Shown here one piece after another: positions 1 through 7,674 of a DNA stretch of 16,169 nt. The stretch is from an uncultured Christensenella sp. Its GTDB lineage: Bacteria; Bacillota; Clostridia; Christensenellales; UBA3700. A program made the translations under genes and the position numbers. The notes under the pieces were generated by a model that had not been told where the DNA came from, did not search any database, and saw only the letters and a program-made list of their open reading frames with translations. Within the stretch, counting starts at the first letter, position 1. Each line of letters begins with the position of its first letter. The stretch covers positions 1-16,169 of the forward strand of contig CAJUBA010000024.1 in assembly GCA_910584635.1 (NCBI GenBank), given 5' to 3'.

Positions 1-16
1 TAATAGTTAGTTAATT

Positions 17-46
17 TTACCATATTGTATCATAAACTGTTATACT
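17..46 (+). promoter_or_regulatory. possible extended -10 promoter of the recombinase gene
   Basis: A TG at 38-39, one base, then TATACT at 41-46 forms an extended -10 element. A weak -35 candidate TTACCA lies at 17-22 with an 18-base spacer. The recombinase start follows about 35 bases downstream. The region is very AT-rich, so a chance match is possible. Confidence 0.35.
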
Positions 47-80
47 TTTCAAGAGAAAAATAAATTTTTATGGAGAAATT

Positions 81-965
81 ATGGAATATTTATCTGATTT
101 TATCAAATTCTTGCAATCAACCAAAAACCTGTCGAAAAAGACTCTTAACGCTTACTCTATCGACTTAAATCAATACTTTAAGTATGAAAAAGATATTTTG
201 CATCCCGATATTTGCGCGTTTATCTCCTTTCTTCACGATGAACTGAAACTTAAAGACTCTTCTATAAGACGTAAAATTATTACATTGAAAATATTTTACG
301 AGTATCTTGTCAATCTTGATTTAATAGCGATAACGCCGTTTGCGAAATTAAAATTCAGATTCAAACAGGAACAGCGCTTGCCTAAGACGCTTTCCGTTAC
401 GGAAGTTTCGAAAATGCTGGATTGTTTTGAAAAGGATACCGATACTCTTTCGTCCTTTGCAAAAAAGATTTTTACGCGCGATTCCGCTTTAATGGATTTA
501 TTGATTAGTACGGGAATTCGTATCGGCGAAGCGGCTTCTATAACCATCGAAGACATAATATGCTCGGAAAGAACCTTGCTGATTCACGGAAAAGGTCGCA
601 AGCAGCGTTTGATATACATATCCTCTTCCGTTACTTGGAGCAGACTTTCAACTTTAATAAAAGAAAGAAAAAAATCCGAAAACCGACATCTTTTTGTAAA
701 CAGATACGGCGAACCTATCTCTATCAACGGCATTGAAAACATATATAAAAAATACGTCAAAGAAGCAAATATAAACGTACGCTCCACTCCCCACTATCTT
801 CGCCATACTTTCGCTACCAATTTACTTGCGAACGGCGCCGACCTAAGATCGGTACAGGAAATACTGGGTCATGCAAGCGTAGCAACAACTCAAATATACA
901 CCGAAGTTACTACAAATAGAAAAAAACAGGTCCTGCGCAAATTCAATTACAGAAACAAACTTTGA
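81..965 (+). CDS. Xer-type tyrosine recombinase
   Basis: This 294-residue protein is a site-specific tyrosine recombinase that cuts and rejoins DNA through a 3'-phosphotyrosine intermediate. Residues 1-90 form the SAM-like core-binding domain and about 105-290 the catalytic domain. The full catalytic set is visible: R147 (TGIRIGE), K171 (GKGRKQR), H238 and R241 (PHYLRHTFA), H264 (ILGHAS) and nucleophile Y273 (TQIYTEV). Spacing and length match XerC/XerD (about 295-300 residues) and not the longer phage integrases, which carry an extra arm-binding domain. The ATG has GGAG five bases upstream. It stands alone, with no partner recombinase, att site or phage gene in view. A housekeeping role in chromosome dimer resolution is the default inference. 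A Xer-like integrase of a mobile element is the alternative, since XerC, XerD and solo integrases cannot be separated here. Confidence 0.92.
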   Translation: MEYLSDFIKFLQSTKNLSKKTLNAYSIDLNQYFKYEKDILHPDICAFISFLHDELKLKDSSIRRKIITLKIFYEYLVNLDLIAITPFAKLKFRFKQEQRLPKTLSVTEVSKMLDCFEKDTDTLSSFAKKIFTRDSALMDLLISTGIRIGEAASITIEDIICSERTLLIHGKGRKQRLIYISSSVTWSRLSTLIKERKKSENRHLFVNRYGEPISINGIENIYKKYVKEANINVRSTPHYLRHTFATNLLANGADLRSVQEILGHASVATTQIYTEVTTNRKKQVLRKFNYRNKL

Positions 966-989
966 CAATAATTTTATCGTATTAAAACT

Positions 990-1020
990 TCAACGGAAAA
1001 GTTTTGTTCTTTTCCGTTGA
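990..1020. terminator. hairpin between convergent genes (bidirectional terminator)
   Basis: A perfect 12-bp inverted repeat with a 7-nt loop; the left arm TCAACGGAAAAG lies at 990-1001 and its complement at 1009-1020. It sits 24 bases after the recombinase stop and 6 bases after the stop of the facing gene. On the minus strand it is followed by a T-rich stretch (AGTTTTAATA), so it looks better as terminator of the minus-strand gene. On the plus strand no T-run follows. Confidence 0.7.
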
Positions 1021-1026
1021 CACACG

Positions 1027-2631
1027 TTAAAAAATTATACCGTTATTTTTAGGAATCAGCGCAACGGCGAGGGTTTCGTCATACGCGACGATAACATTTG
1101 TATCGCCCTTTTTTACTTTATCCTGCGCGAAAAAGCGGGGAATTTTAATTTGCTTTTTTTCTCCGTTTGCCGTTTTGTATACGCATAAAAACGTGTTTTT
1201 ATTACTCGAGCCGTACGTCTTATCCTGACAAATCAATTTACCTTGCGTGAATTTAACGCCCTTCTGACGCAACTTTTTATAATTTATTTGCGCTCGCAAA
1301 AGCGGTAACGCGCTGATAATACAAACCGTCCAAAGAATAACCGTAGCAAATACGGCAAAAAGCGCAAACGGCAAAGATACGTCCCAAATAGATTTGCCCG
1401 TTTGTTTGGAAACGGAATAATTGAAGACGACTATCGCGACGGCGACCACGCACCATACCAAAAAGATATACAGCGGGAAAAACGCGTATTTTTGTTGCGC
1501 TTGCAAAGGCATATAATCGTTGGGATTTATGTTTGTAACAGGCGAACTGTCAATATCTTCTTCCGTCAAAATCGATTTGCTTATAGCCTTTTGCGTATTG
1601 AGCAAACTCTCTGCGGAATCTGCCAAAGTAAATTTTTTTAACAGATAACTCTTCCCTTTCGAATAAGCGACGACTACTTCCTGCCCTTTATAGAAATACG
1701 GCGCGGAATTTTGGTACTTATGTTTGAATTGCTCGCTGTGTTGCTTCATATCCCCGTCGTAGTAAACGTAGGTAAACGACACTTCGTGAAAGGCGTATTC
1801 TATCCTTCCGTTTCTTCTTCGTCTTCCGCTTTTGAGCGTAGAAATATCCGAAACGATCATGCCGTTGGTAATCTCCATCGACAGAATCTCTTTTTTCAAA
1901 TTTATCTTTTTGACTGTATACAATATAAACCAAACTACCGAGGCGATGAAAATACCGCCCGCGACAATGATAAACGGCAATAGTTTCTTGACCGCCTCGT
2001 CGGGCGCGGTATCGCGATAATTTACAATCGACAAAACAATCAACAGTATTGCGAATAAGCAACCGATAAACAAAAGCACATACGGAAAAATAGAAGACTT
2101 TCCTTCTACTGTAACCGCCTTAGTCGAATCCAAGCGCAGTTTTTGAACTTTATCCGCAGAAAAACCGTCTTTGTTCTTCGCAACAATCTCCTTGACCATA
2201 AAAGATTCGCCGTCCGCGCTATCATTGTTATCGTAACTGACGAATCCTCGTTTTAGCAAAATATCTTCGGATTCGGACGTAGATAAAGCGGTCAAATGTT
2301 CCAACTCTCTTTTCTCCGCTCTTCTTTCCAACGCCCGCAAAAGCGCGCTTGCTATCTTATCTTTATTACCATTTTCGTCGACAATAAGAAGTCCTATATT
2401 GCCGTCGTTGTCCATGCTCGCAAGTCCGACGACCTGCTCGTCTTCGCGCGCCAGAACGGTATATTTTCTCGAAAGCGTAGCCGCCAGCCTTTCGTTATCC
2501 GACATAGCCGTACGCGAACGTCCGCTTTTTAACGCGAAAAAATTCGAAGGGGTATCTAAAAGATTCCCCGACTCTTCTATAAGCGCTATTGCCGACTGCT
2601 CGTCTTCTTTTACATACTTAGATACGTTCAT
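1027..2631 (-). CDS. membrane protein: degenerate GNAT-like head plus two (2-TM + soluble domain) modules
   Basis: This 534-residue protein has no name that I recognise. Residues 1-150 resemble a GNAT acetyltransferase fold, including a final strand pattern (LLKRGF near 125-130). The usual R/Q-x-x-G-x-G/A acetyl-CoA loop is replaced by NGNKDKIA (87-94), so catalysis is doubtful. Two hydrophobic segments follow (183-204 and 217-240), then a soluble domain at about 246-335 containing a basic run GRRRRNGR (269-276). The pattern repeats with segments at about 383-404 and 418-445 and a second soluble domain at 450-530. Both soluble domains resemble DUF3592-type beta-rich domains, with a 'KGQEVVVAY' / 'KGDTNVIVAY' ending. 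The ATG has no Shine-Dalgarno and lies 7 bases from a promoter -10 element. It follows malQ and a true GNAT gene on the same strand but has its own promoter. Function is unknown; sensing at the membrane is a guess. Confidence 0.8.
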   Translation of the reverse strand: MNVSKYVKEDEQSAIALIEESGNLLDTPSNFFALKSGRSRTAMSDNERLAATLSRKYTVLAREDEQVVGLASMDNDGNIGLLIVDENGNKDKIASALLRALERRAEKRELEHLTALSTSESEDILLKRGFVSYDNNDSADGESFMVKEIVAKNKDGFSADKVQKLRLDSTKAVTVEGKSSIFPYVLLFIGCLFAILLIVLSIVNYRDTAPDEAVKKLLPFIIVAGGIFIASVVWFILYTVKKINLKKEILSMEITNGMIVSDISTLKSGRRRRNGRIEYAFHEVSFTYVYYDGDMKQHSEQFKHKYQNSAPYFYKGQEVVVAYSKGKSYLLKKFTLADSAESLLNTQKAISKSILTEEDIDSSPVTNINPNDYMPLQAQQKYAFFPLYIFLVWCVVAVAIVVFNYSVSKQTGKSIWDVSLPFALFAVFATVILWTVCIISALPLLRAQINYKKLRQKGVKFTQGKLICQDKTYGSSNKNTFLCVYKTANGEKKQIKIPRFFAQDKVKKGDTNVIVAYDETLAVALIPKNNGIIF

Positions 2632-2666
2632 AGTTATATTATATCAAAGCGATATAACTTTTACAA
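2632..2666 (-). promoter_or_regulatory. promoter with overlapping dyad, apparently giving a leaderless mRNA
   Basis: Read on the minus strand, TTGTAA (2661-2666), exactly 17 bases, then TATAAT (2638-2643). The A of the start codon at 2631 is 7 bases after the -10, where transcription normally begins. No purine-rich ribosome site lies between. An 8-bp perfect inverted repeat, AGTTATAT (2632-2639) and ATATAACT (2652-2659), brackets the -10 and could bind a regulator. Confidence 0.65.
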
Positions 2667-2691
2667 TAAAATATAGTTGATTTATAATAAA

Positions 2692-3105
2692 TCAAAATAA
2701 GGACTTTCTCATCCAAACGTGTCTGCAATCTTGTTCGTAATCATATACGTTCATGGAAATAAAATCTAATTTCTTATAAAACTCTTCGGCGCTTTGCTGA
2801 GCGTGTATTCTTATTTCCTTACCGCTAAGTTGAACTATTCGCTTTTCGGCGTATTCGAGCATTTCTCTTCCTACGCCTTTACCTCTGTAATCTTTTAGAA
2901 CCGCGATTCTACCTATAAGATAGTAATTTTCCTGTCTAAAAAATCTGCAGGTAGCAATCGCTTGCGAGCCGTCGAAAGCAAGGATGTGGACGGCGCGTGT
3001 ATCGTCGCTGTCGAACTCTTCCAAAAATCCCTGTTCTTTTACAAAAACGTCCTCCCGTATTTTTCTCGCTTGCGCGGGCAAGCCGTGATAAAACTCGAAT
3101 TTCAT
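2692..3105 (-). CDS. GNAT family N-acetyltransferase (YjcF/ElaA-like)
   Basis: This complete 137-residue GNAT protein should transfer an acyl group from acetyl-CoA to an amine; the substrate is unknown. The acetyl-CoA loop is intact: R74-G-K-G-V-G79, preceded by IGRIAVLKDY (64-73). The N-terminal VFVKEQGF (20-27), the HAQ at 101-103, Y110 in the EEFYKKLDF segment, and the closing H129..M132.K pattern fit the YjcF/ElaA-like subgroup. The start lies 7 bases after the malQ stop. A ribosome site AAAAGGAA lies inside the last codons of malQ, so the two genes are very likely co-transcribed. Which molecule it acetylates cannot be told; its place next to malQ does not prove a sugar-related role. Confidence 0.88.
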   Translation of the reverse strand: MKFEFYHGLPAQARKIREDVFVKEQGFLEEFDSDDTRAVHILAFDGSQAIATCRFFRQENYYLIGRIAVLKDYRGKGVGREMLEYAEKRIVQLSGKEIRIHAQQSAEEFYKKLDFISMNVYDYEQDCRHVWMRKSLF

Positions 3106-3112
3106 TTGTAAG

Positions 3113-4570
3113 TCAATTCCTTTTACTTAATGTTTTTATCTTTTCTCTCAACGCCGCGGTATTGTATCTGCTAGCGAGTCGCCAAGTCCAGTTGTCGCCC
3201 GTAGTAGACGGCGCGTTTATCCTCGCTTCTTTGCCAAGTCCCATATAATCTGCCATAGGTATAATGACCGTATCCGCTTTTGTCGACATTGCCGTCTTTA
3301 TAAGACAGTCGCAAAGATTATCTTTTTTTCGCGGTTTGCATACTTTTGCAAACAGTTTTCTTTCGCTATCGCTTAATTCTTCAAGCCATTGCGCAGTCGT
3401 CATATTATCATGCGTTCCGGTATAAACGATACAGTTGGACGTCCTAATATTCTTAGGAAGATAATCGCTGTTTTCGTCGCCGAAAGCAAAATGCAAAACT
3501 TTCATTCCGGGATAGCCGGTATATTTGAGCAAACGTCTGACATCGGGAGTAATAACGCCTAAATCTTCGGCGATAATTTCAGCGCCCGGCAACTGCTTTT
3601 CCAACTCGTCGAAAATCGCTTTGCCCACGCCTTTTCGCCATTCGCCGTTTTTAGCCGTCGTTTCTTTACTGTCAACAACGTAATAACCTGCAAATCCTCT
3701 GAAATGGTCTATTCTGATAACATCGTAAAGTTTATACGCTACTTTGAGTCTGTTAACCCACCAGGAAAATTTATCCTTTTTCATTTTATTCCAATCGTAT
3801 ATCGGGTTTCCCCAAAGTTGACCGTCTTCGGAAAACAAATCGGGCGGTACTCCCGCTACCAAAACGGGATTGAGATCTTTATCTAAAAGATAATTGTCAG
3901 GCGCCGACCAAACGTCTACGCTGTCGTAAGCGACGTAAATCGGCATATCTCCTATGATTTTTATCCCTTTGGAGTTGGCGTATTTTTTCAAACGCGCAAA
4001 CTGTCTGTAAAACTCGTATTGAGTAAATTTCCAAAACTCGACGCTTCCCGCGTATTTTCTCGTCAACGCGGTTACGTCTATCCTGAACTTTTCTTCTTTA
4101 TTCCATTTGTTCCATTCGGCGTTGGCGCTATATTCCTTTATTGACATGAAAAGCGCGTAATCGTCCAACCAAAAACAATTTTCGCTTTTGAATATCAGAT
4201 AGTCTTTTGCGTTTATATCAAATCTTTCAAACGCCTTTTTCAAAAGGAATTCTCTGCTTTGAAATAAATATCCGTAATCTACTCTCTCCCCTTTTCTCTC
4301 GTAGTCCTTTACAAACTCTTTGTCGAGAAGTCCCTCTTTAACAAGAGTATCGGGGTCGATAAAATAATAGTTGCCTGCGAACGCCGACGGCGACTGATAG
4401 GGCGAATCTCCGTAAATGGTAGGATTGACGGGCAGGACCTGCCAATAATTCTGATTAGACTCTTTCAGAAAATCCACAAATTTGTACGCCTCTTTTCCCA
4501 GACTTCCTATCGAATACTTCGACGGCAAGGAAAAGATAGGCAAAAGTATACCCGCTTTTTTTTCGCTCAT
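3113..4570 (-). CDS. malQ: 4-alpha-glucanotransferase (amylomaltase, GH77)
   Basis: MalQ transfers maltosyl and longer glucan chains from one alpha-1,4-glucan to another, releasing glucose, and works in the cytoplasm in maltodextrin and glycogen use. At 485 residues it is close to the normal size of about 500. The (beta/alpha)8-barrel motifs are all present: nucleophile D288 in RIDHFRG, acid/base E335 in IAEDLG, and the stabilising D388 in YTGTHDN. The 250s-loop region VAGVPPDLFSEDGQLWGNP (238-256) and the closing MGLGKEARINAP and NWTWRL (460-465) are also typical. The ATG has a site AAAGGAT upstream and a good promoter at 4601-4629. It heads a two-gene unit with the small GNAT gene. No glycogen phosphorylase or maltose transporter lies beside it, so its partners must be elsewhere. 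Confidence 0.97.
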   Translation of the reverse strand: MSEKKAGILLPIFSLPSKYSIGSLGKEAYKFVDFLKESNQNYWQVLPVNPTIYGDSPYQSPSAFAGNYYFIDPDTLVKEGLLDKEFVKDYERKGERVDYGYLFQSREFLLKKAFERFDINAKDYLIFKSENCFWLDDYALFMSIKEYSANAEWNKWNKEEKFRIDVTALTRKYAGSVEFWKFTQYEFYRQFARLKKYANSKGIKIIGDMPIYVAYDSVDVWSAPDNYLLDKDLNPVLVAGVPPDLFSEDGQLWGNPIYDWNKMKKDKFSWWVNRLKVAYKLYDVIRIDHFRGFAGYYVVDSKETTAKNGEWRKGVGKAIFDELEKQLPGAEIIAEDLGVITPDVRRLLKYTGYPGMKVLHFAFGDENSDYLPKNIRTSNCIVYTGTHDNMTTAQWLEELSDSERKLFAKVCKPRKKDNLCDCLIKTAMSTKADTVIIPMADYMGLGKEARINAPSTTGDNWTWRLASRYNTAALREKIKTLSKRN

Positions 4571-4600
4571 TATTTTTATCCTTTATATTTTGCTGTAACT

Positions 4601-4629
4601 ATTATAATACTATTTGCTTATGTTTGCAA
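4601..4629 (-). promoter_or_regulatory. malQ promoter
   Basis: On the minus strand, TTGCAA (4624-4629), 17 bases, then TATAAT (4601-4606), leaving a short leader to malQ. Its -35 is only 10 bases from the -35 of the divergent promoter. Confidence 0.7.
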
Positions 4630-4639
4630 TACGCTTTGT

Positions 4640-4668
4640 TTGCTTTTACGCTTCGCAAGTGATATAAT
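4640..4668 (+). promoter_or_regulatory. promoter of the rRNA methyltransferase gene
   Basis: TTGCTT (4640-4645), 17 bases, TATAAT (4663-4668). The start codon at 4692 follows a strong site AAAGGAG (4679-4685) with a 6-base spacing. Confidence 0.7.
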
Positions 4669-4691
4669 TTGCATAAACAAAGGAGTTTAGT

Positions 4692-5861
4692 ATGCCATAC
4701 AGCGTTTATTTGAAAAAGAACGAAGAAAAACGAATAGTAGCGGGACATCCGTGGGTTTACGCCAACGAAGTCGCGCGCATAGAAGGGAAAGATAAAAACG
4801 GTTCGCTTGCCACGGTATACGATTACAGCGGCAGGTACATAGGCAAAGGATATATAAACCATCTGTCTAAAATTCTCGTAAGGATATTTATAAGGGACGA
4901 TTCTTTTCCCGATTACGAATACTATTGCGACGCCATTAGAAAAGCAAATTTGCGCAGACTTGCGTTGGGAATGGGAAATGCCTATCGCGCGGTGTTCGCC
5001 GAAAGCGACAACCTACCCGCGTTGATAGTCGACAAATACGCCGATATTCTCTGCGTACAGTTTCTTTCGCTGGGCATAGAAAACAACAAAGATATAATTA
5101 TAAAGGCGCTGATAGAAGTATTCTCCCCGAAAGGCATATATGAAAGAAGCGACGTAGCCGTCCGCGAAAAAGAAGGGCTTCCCCAAAGAAAGGGAAAGAT
5201 TTGGGGCGACTTCGATACCAAAGTCGAGATTGTAGAGAACGGATTGAAAATGTCTGTCGATCTCGAAAACGGACAAAAGACCGGTTATTTCCTCGACCAA
5301 AAAGAGAACAGATTCGCATTGCGAAGATACGCTAAGGACAGAACTACGCTCGACTGTTTCTGCAACTCGGGAGGCTTCTCTCTCAACGCGGCAGCCGCGG
5401 GCGCAAAAAGCGTAACTGCGCTCGACATATCCGCGCAAGCGCTTGCCGACGTAAGGAAAAACGCGGAGTTGAATTCTTTTAACAACATAACTACCGTGCA
5501 AGGAGACGTCTTCGAAGTTTTAAGACAGTTCAAAAAAGAAGGGAGAACTTTCGAGACAATAGTACTCGACCCGCCTGCTTTTTGCAAAAGCGCAAACGAC
5601 GTCAAAAACGCGTACAAAGGATATAAAGACATCAACATTCTCGCAATGAAATTAGTCGAGAGCGGCGGCTATCTTATATCCTCGTCCTGTTCGCATTATA
5701 TGACTTTCCCGTTATTTCAAAACATGTTGCGCGACGCGGCGAGAGAAAGCGGTAAGAAAGTCAGTATCATAGAAATTCGCGCCCAATCGCCCGACCACCC
5801 GTCAATGCTATCCGCCGAAGAAAGTCTTTATCTTAAATTTTTCGTGCTTCAAGTGATGTAA
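4692..5861 (+). CDS. rlmI: class I SAM-dependent rRNA (cytosine-5) methyltransferase, RlmI-like
   Basis: This 389-residue enzyme should methylate a cytosine of 23S rRNA using S-adenosylmethionine, as E. coli RlmI does at C1962; the exact target base here is inferred. Residues 1-75 form a PUA RNA-binding domain (RIVAGHPWVYANEV). The Rossmann methyltransferase domain follows, with SAM motif DCFCNSGGFS (221-230), acidic D245 in LDIS, motif IV DPPAF (293-297) and motif VI SSCSHYM (331-337). C333 is the likely catalytic cysteine. Length matches the RlmI/COG1092 family (about 390-400). It is a single-gene unit with its own promoter and terminator, divergent from malQ. Related RNA m5C methyltransferases with another target are the main alternative. 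Confidence 0.92.
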   Translation: MPYSVYLKKNEEKRIVAGHPWVYANEVARIEGKDKNGSLATVYDYSGRYIGKGYINHLSKILVRIFIRDDSFPDYEYYCDAIRKANLRRLALGMGNAYRAVFAESDNLPALIVDKYADILCVQFLSLGIENNKDIIIKALIEVFSPKGIYERSDVAVREKEGLPQRKGKIWGDFDTKVEIVENGLKMSVDLENGQKTGYFLDQKENRFALRRYAKDRTTLDCFCNSGGFSLNAAAAGAKSVTALDISAQALADVRKNAELNSFNNITTVQGDVFEVLRQFKKEGRTFETIVLDPPAFCKSANDVKNAYKGYKDINILAMKLVESGGYLISSSCSHYMTFPLFQNMLRDAARESGKKVSIIEIRAQSPDHPSMLSAEESLYLKFFVLQVM

Positions 5862-5865
5862 ACTC

Positions 5866-5891
5866 AGCCGCGTTTGAAACGCGGCTTTTTT
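5866..5891 (+). terminator. rho-independent terminator of the methyltransferase gene
   Basis: The arm AGCCGCGT at 5866-5873 pairs with ACGCGGCT at 5879-5886, and the complementarity continues into the loop. A run of six T (5886-5891) follows. It begins 5 bases after the stop codon. The facing ABC gene ends 2 bases beyond, so the same hairpin may act for both strands. Confidence 0.9.
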
Positions 5892-5892
5892 A

Positions 5893-7674
5893 TTACGCTG
5901 CCGATTCGTCGAACTGACTGTTGTACAGTTCGGCGTAGAAACCTCCTTTTTCAAGCAACTGTTCATGGTTGCCGCTTTCTATTACGTCTCCGTCTTTCAA
6001 CACGAGAATCATATCTGAATTCTTTATGGTAGAAAGTCTGTGCGCGATAACAAAAGACGTTCTGCCTTTCATGAGCGCGTCCATAGCAGACTGTATTTGC
6101 AACTCGGTGCGCGTATCTACCGAACTCGTCGCTTCGTCAAGTATAAGCATAGGTCTGTCGGCAATCATCGCTCTGGCAATCGTCAGTTGCTGTTTCTGCC
6201 CCTGAGATAAACTTACGCCGTCAGACAATACCGTATCGTAACCGTTGGGCAGCGTTTTTATAAAGTGATCCAGTCCTACCGATTTGCACGCTTCGTCAAG
6301 TCTCTCATCCGATATGCCGGGAGTGTTGTATACTAGATTCTCGCGTACGCTTCCTTCAAACAGCCAGGTATCTTGCAATACCATACAAAACTGTTTTCTC
6401 ACTTCCTCTCTTCTTACCCCGTCTATGGGAACGCCGTCTATCAGTATCTGTCCGCCCTGTATTTCGTTGAATCTCATCAACAAGTTAACGAGAGTGGTCT
6501 TGCCCGCGCCCGTCGGTCCGACGATAGCGACTTTTTGTCCCGGCATGGCTATTGCGGAAAAATCGCGTATGACGGTTTTATCCGAATCCTCGTAACCGAA
6601 TTTGACGTGGGAAAATTCCACCTTGCCTTGCGCTATGCCGAGCGTAGCGCTCTTACCGTCCTCGTTTTGCATTTCATTAGAACCGAGAAAATCGAACACC
6701 CTTTCTCCCGCCGCCGTAGCCGACTGCAACGACTGCGCTGCCTGCGCCATTTGCGATAGCGGCTGAGTAAAGTATCTCACGTACATTGTAAACGCCACGA
6801 TTGCCCCGAACTTTATCTGCCCGTTGATTGCCAACGCCGCGCCTACTACGCAAACCGCCACATATCCTAGGTTGCCTATAAACGACATGAGCGGCATCAT
6901 CAATCCCGAAAGACATTGCGCTTTGAACGCGCTGTTTTTCAATTCCCCGTTCAACTTTTCAAACTCTTCCATCGATTGCTTTTCGCCGTTGTACGCCTTA
7001 ACAACCGTATGTCCCGCGTAGATTTCTTCGATATGTCCGTTTATGGCTCCGAGATGTTTTTGCTGACGAGTAAAATATTTTTGCGAACGTCCGGTAATCA
7101 AAAACATCAGCGCAAAGCCTATCAACGTGGCCGCTATCGCGGTAATTGCCATTATCCAATTTGTAACAAACATCATTATAAGCGAACCTATAAAAAGCGT
7201 TATCGCCGAAACCATGGTGCTTATACTTTGGTTTAACGATTGCGCTACCGTATCTACGTCGTTGGTAACGCGAGAAAGTATATCTCCGCTGCTCGTCTTG
7301 TGGAAGTATGACATAGGCAGACGGTTGATTTTTGCGGATATATCTTTACGCATATTTTGCGACACGCGTTGAGTAATCGTAGTCATAATCCAGCCTTCCG
7401 CAGACGTTATGATAAAACTTATCGCGTAAAGCGCTATCAGCAAGAAGCCTATTTTAGCGACTGCCGCCATATCGATACCGCTTATAAATCCCTGTTCGAT
7501 AAGATTAGTCAAATCGGAAATCTTATCCGGACCTATCAAAGTCAGCACCGTTCCTCCAACCGCAAATATAAGAGATAAAACTAATATCGCAGAATACTGT
7601 TTACAGTATCCCAAAATTTTCATCCAAGTGCCTTTGAAATCCCTTTTCTTCTTAATCGAAACTTTTGCTTTCAT
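5893..7674 (-). CDS. heterodimeric ABC exporter, subunit with the consensus ATP site
   Basis: A half-transporter of 593 residues: a type IV ABC exporter membrane domain (about 1-320) fused to an ATPase domain (about 350-590). Walker A is GPTGAGKTT (386-394), the signature is LSQGQ (489-493) instead of LSGGQ, Walker B ends in D513 with catalytic E514, and the switch histidine is H545. It therefore supplies the good Walker A/B but a bad signature, the complement of its neighbour. Such pairs (LmrCD, BmrCD, TM287/288) export drugs and other amphiphiles. I chose the ATG at 7674, preceded by AAAGGAGG, over an in-frame start 57 bases upstream (at 7731), because the upstream stretch overlaps the previous coding sequence. 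The A of this ATG is the last base of the preceding TGA, so translation is probably coupled. Confidence 0.95.
   Translation of the reverse strand: MKAKVSIKKKRDFKGTWMKILGYCKQYSAILVLSLIFAVGGTVLTLIGPDKISDLTNLIEQGFISGIDMAAVAKIGFLLIALYAISFIITSAEGWIMTTITQRVSQNMRKDISAKINRLPMSYFHKTSSGDILSRVTNDVDTVAQSLNQSISTMVSAITLFIGSLIMMFVTNWIMAITAIAATLIGFALMFLITGRSQKYFTRQQKHLGAINGHIEEIYAGHTVVKAYNGEKQSMEEFEKLNGELKNSAFKAQCLSGLMMPLMSFIGNLGYVAVCVVGAALAINGQIKFGAIVAFTMYVRYFTQPLSQMAQAAQSLQSATAAGERVFDFLGSNEMQNEDGKSATLGIAQGKVEFSHVKFGYEDSDKTVIRDFSAIAMPGQKVAIVGPTGAGKTTLVNLLMRFNEIQGGQILIDGVPIDGVRREEVRKQFCMVLQDTWLFEGSVRENLVYNTPGISDERLDEACKSVGLDHFIKTLPNGYDTVLSDGVSLSQGQKQQLTIARAMIADRPMLILDEATSSVDTRTELQIQSAMDALMKGRTSFVIAHRLSTIKNSDMILVLKDGDVIESGNHEQLLEKGGFYAELYNSQFDESAA

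Noticed and set aside
19..45. dif-like recombination site upstream of the Xer gene
   Set aside because: Only the CATA-x-TGTAT part resembles a dif centre; the outer arms do not match and are not inverted repeats.
5013..5501. 162-codon minus-strand open frame inside the methyltransferase gene
   Set aside because: It lies wholly antisense to a well-supported enzyme and shows no recognisable motif.
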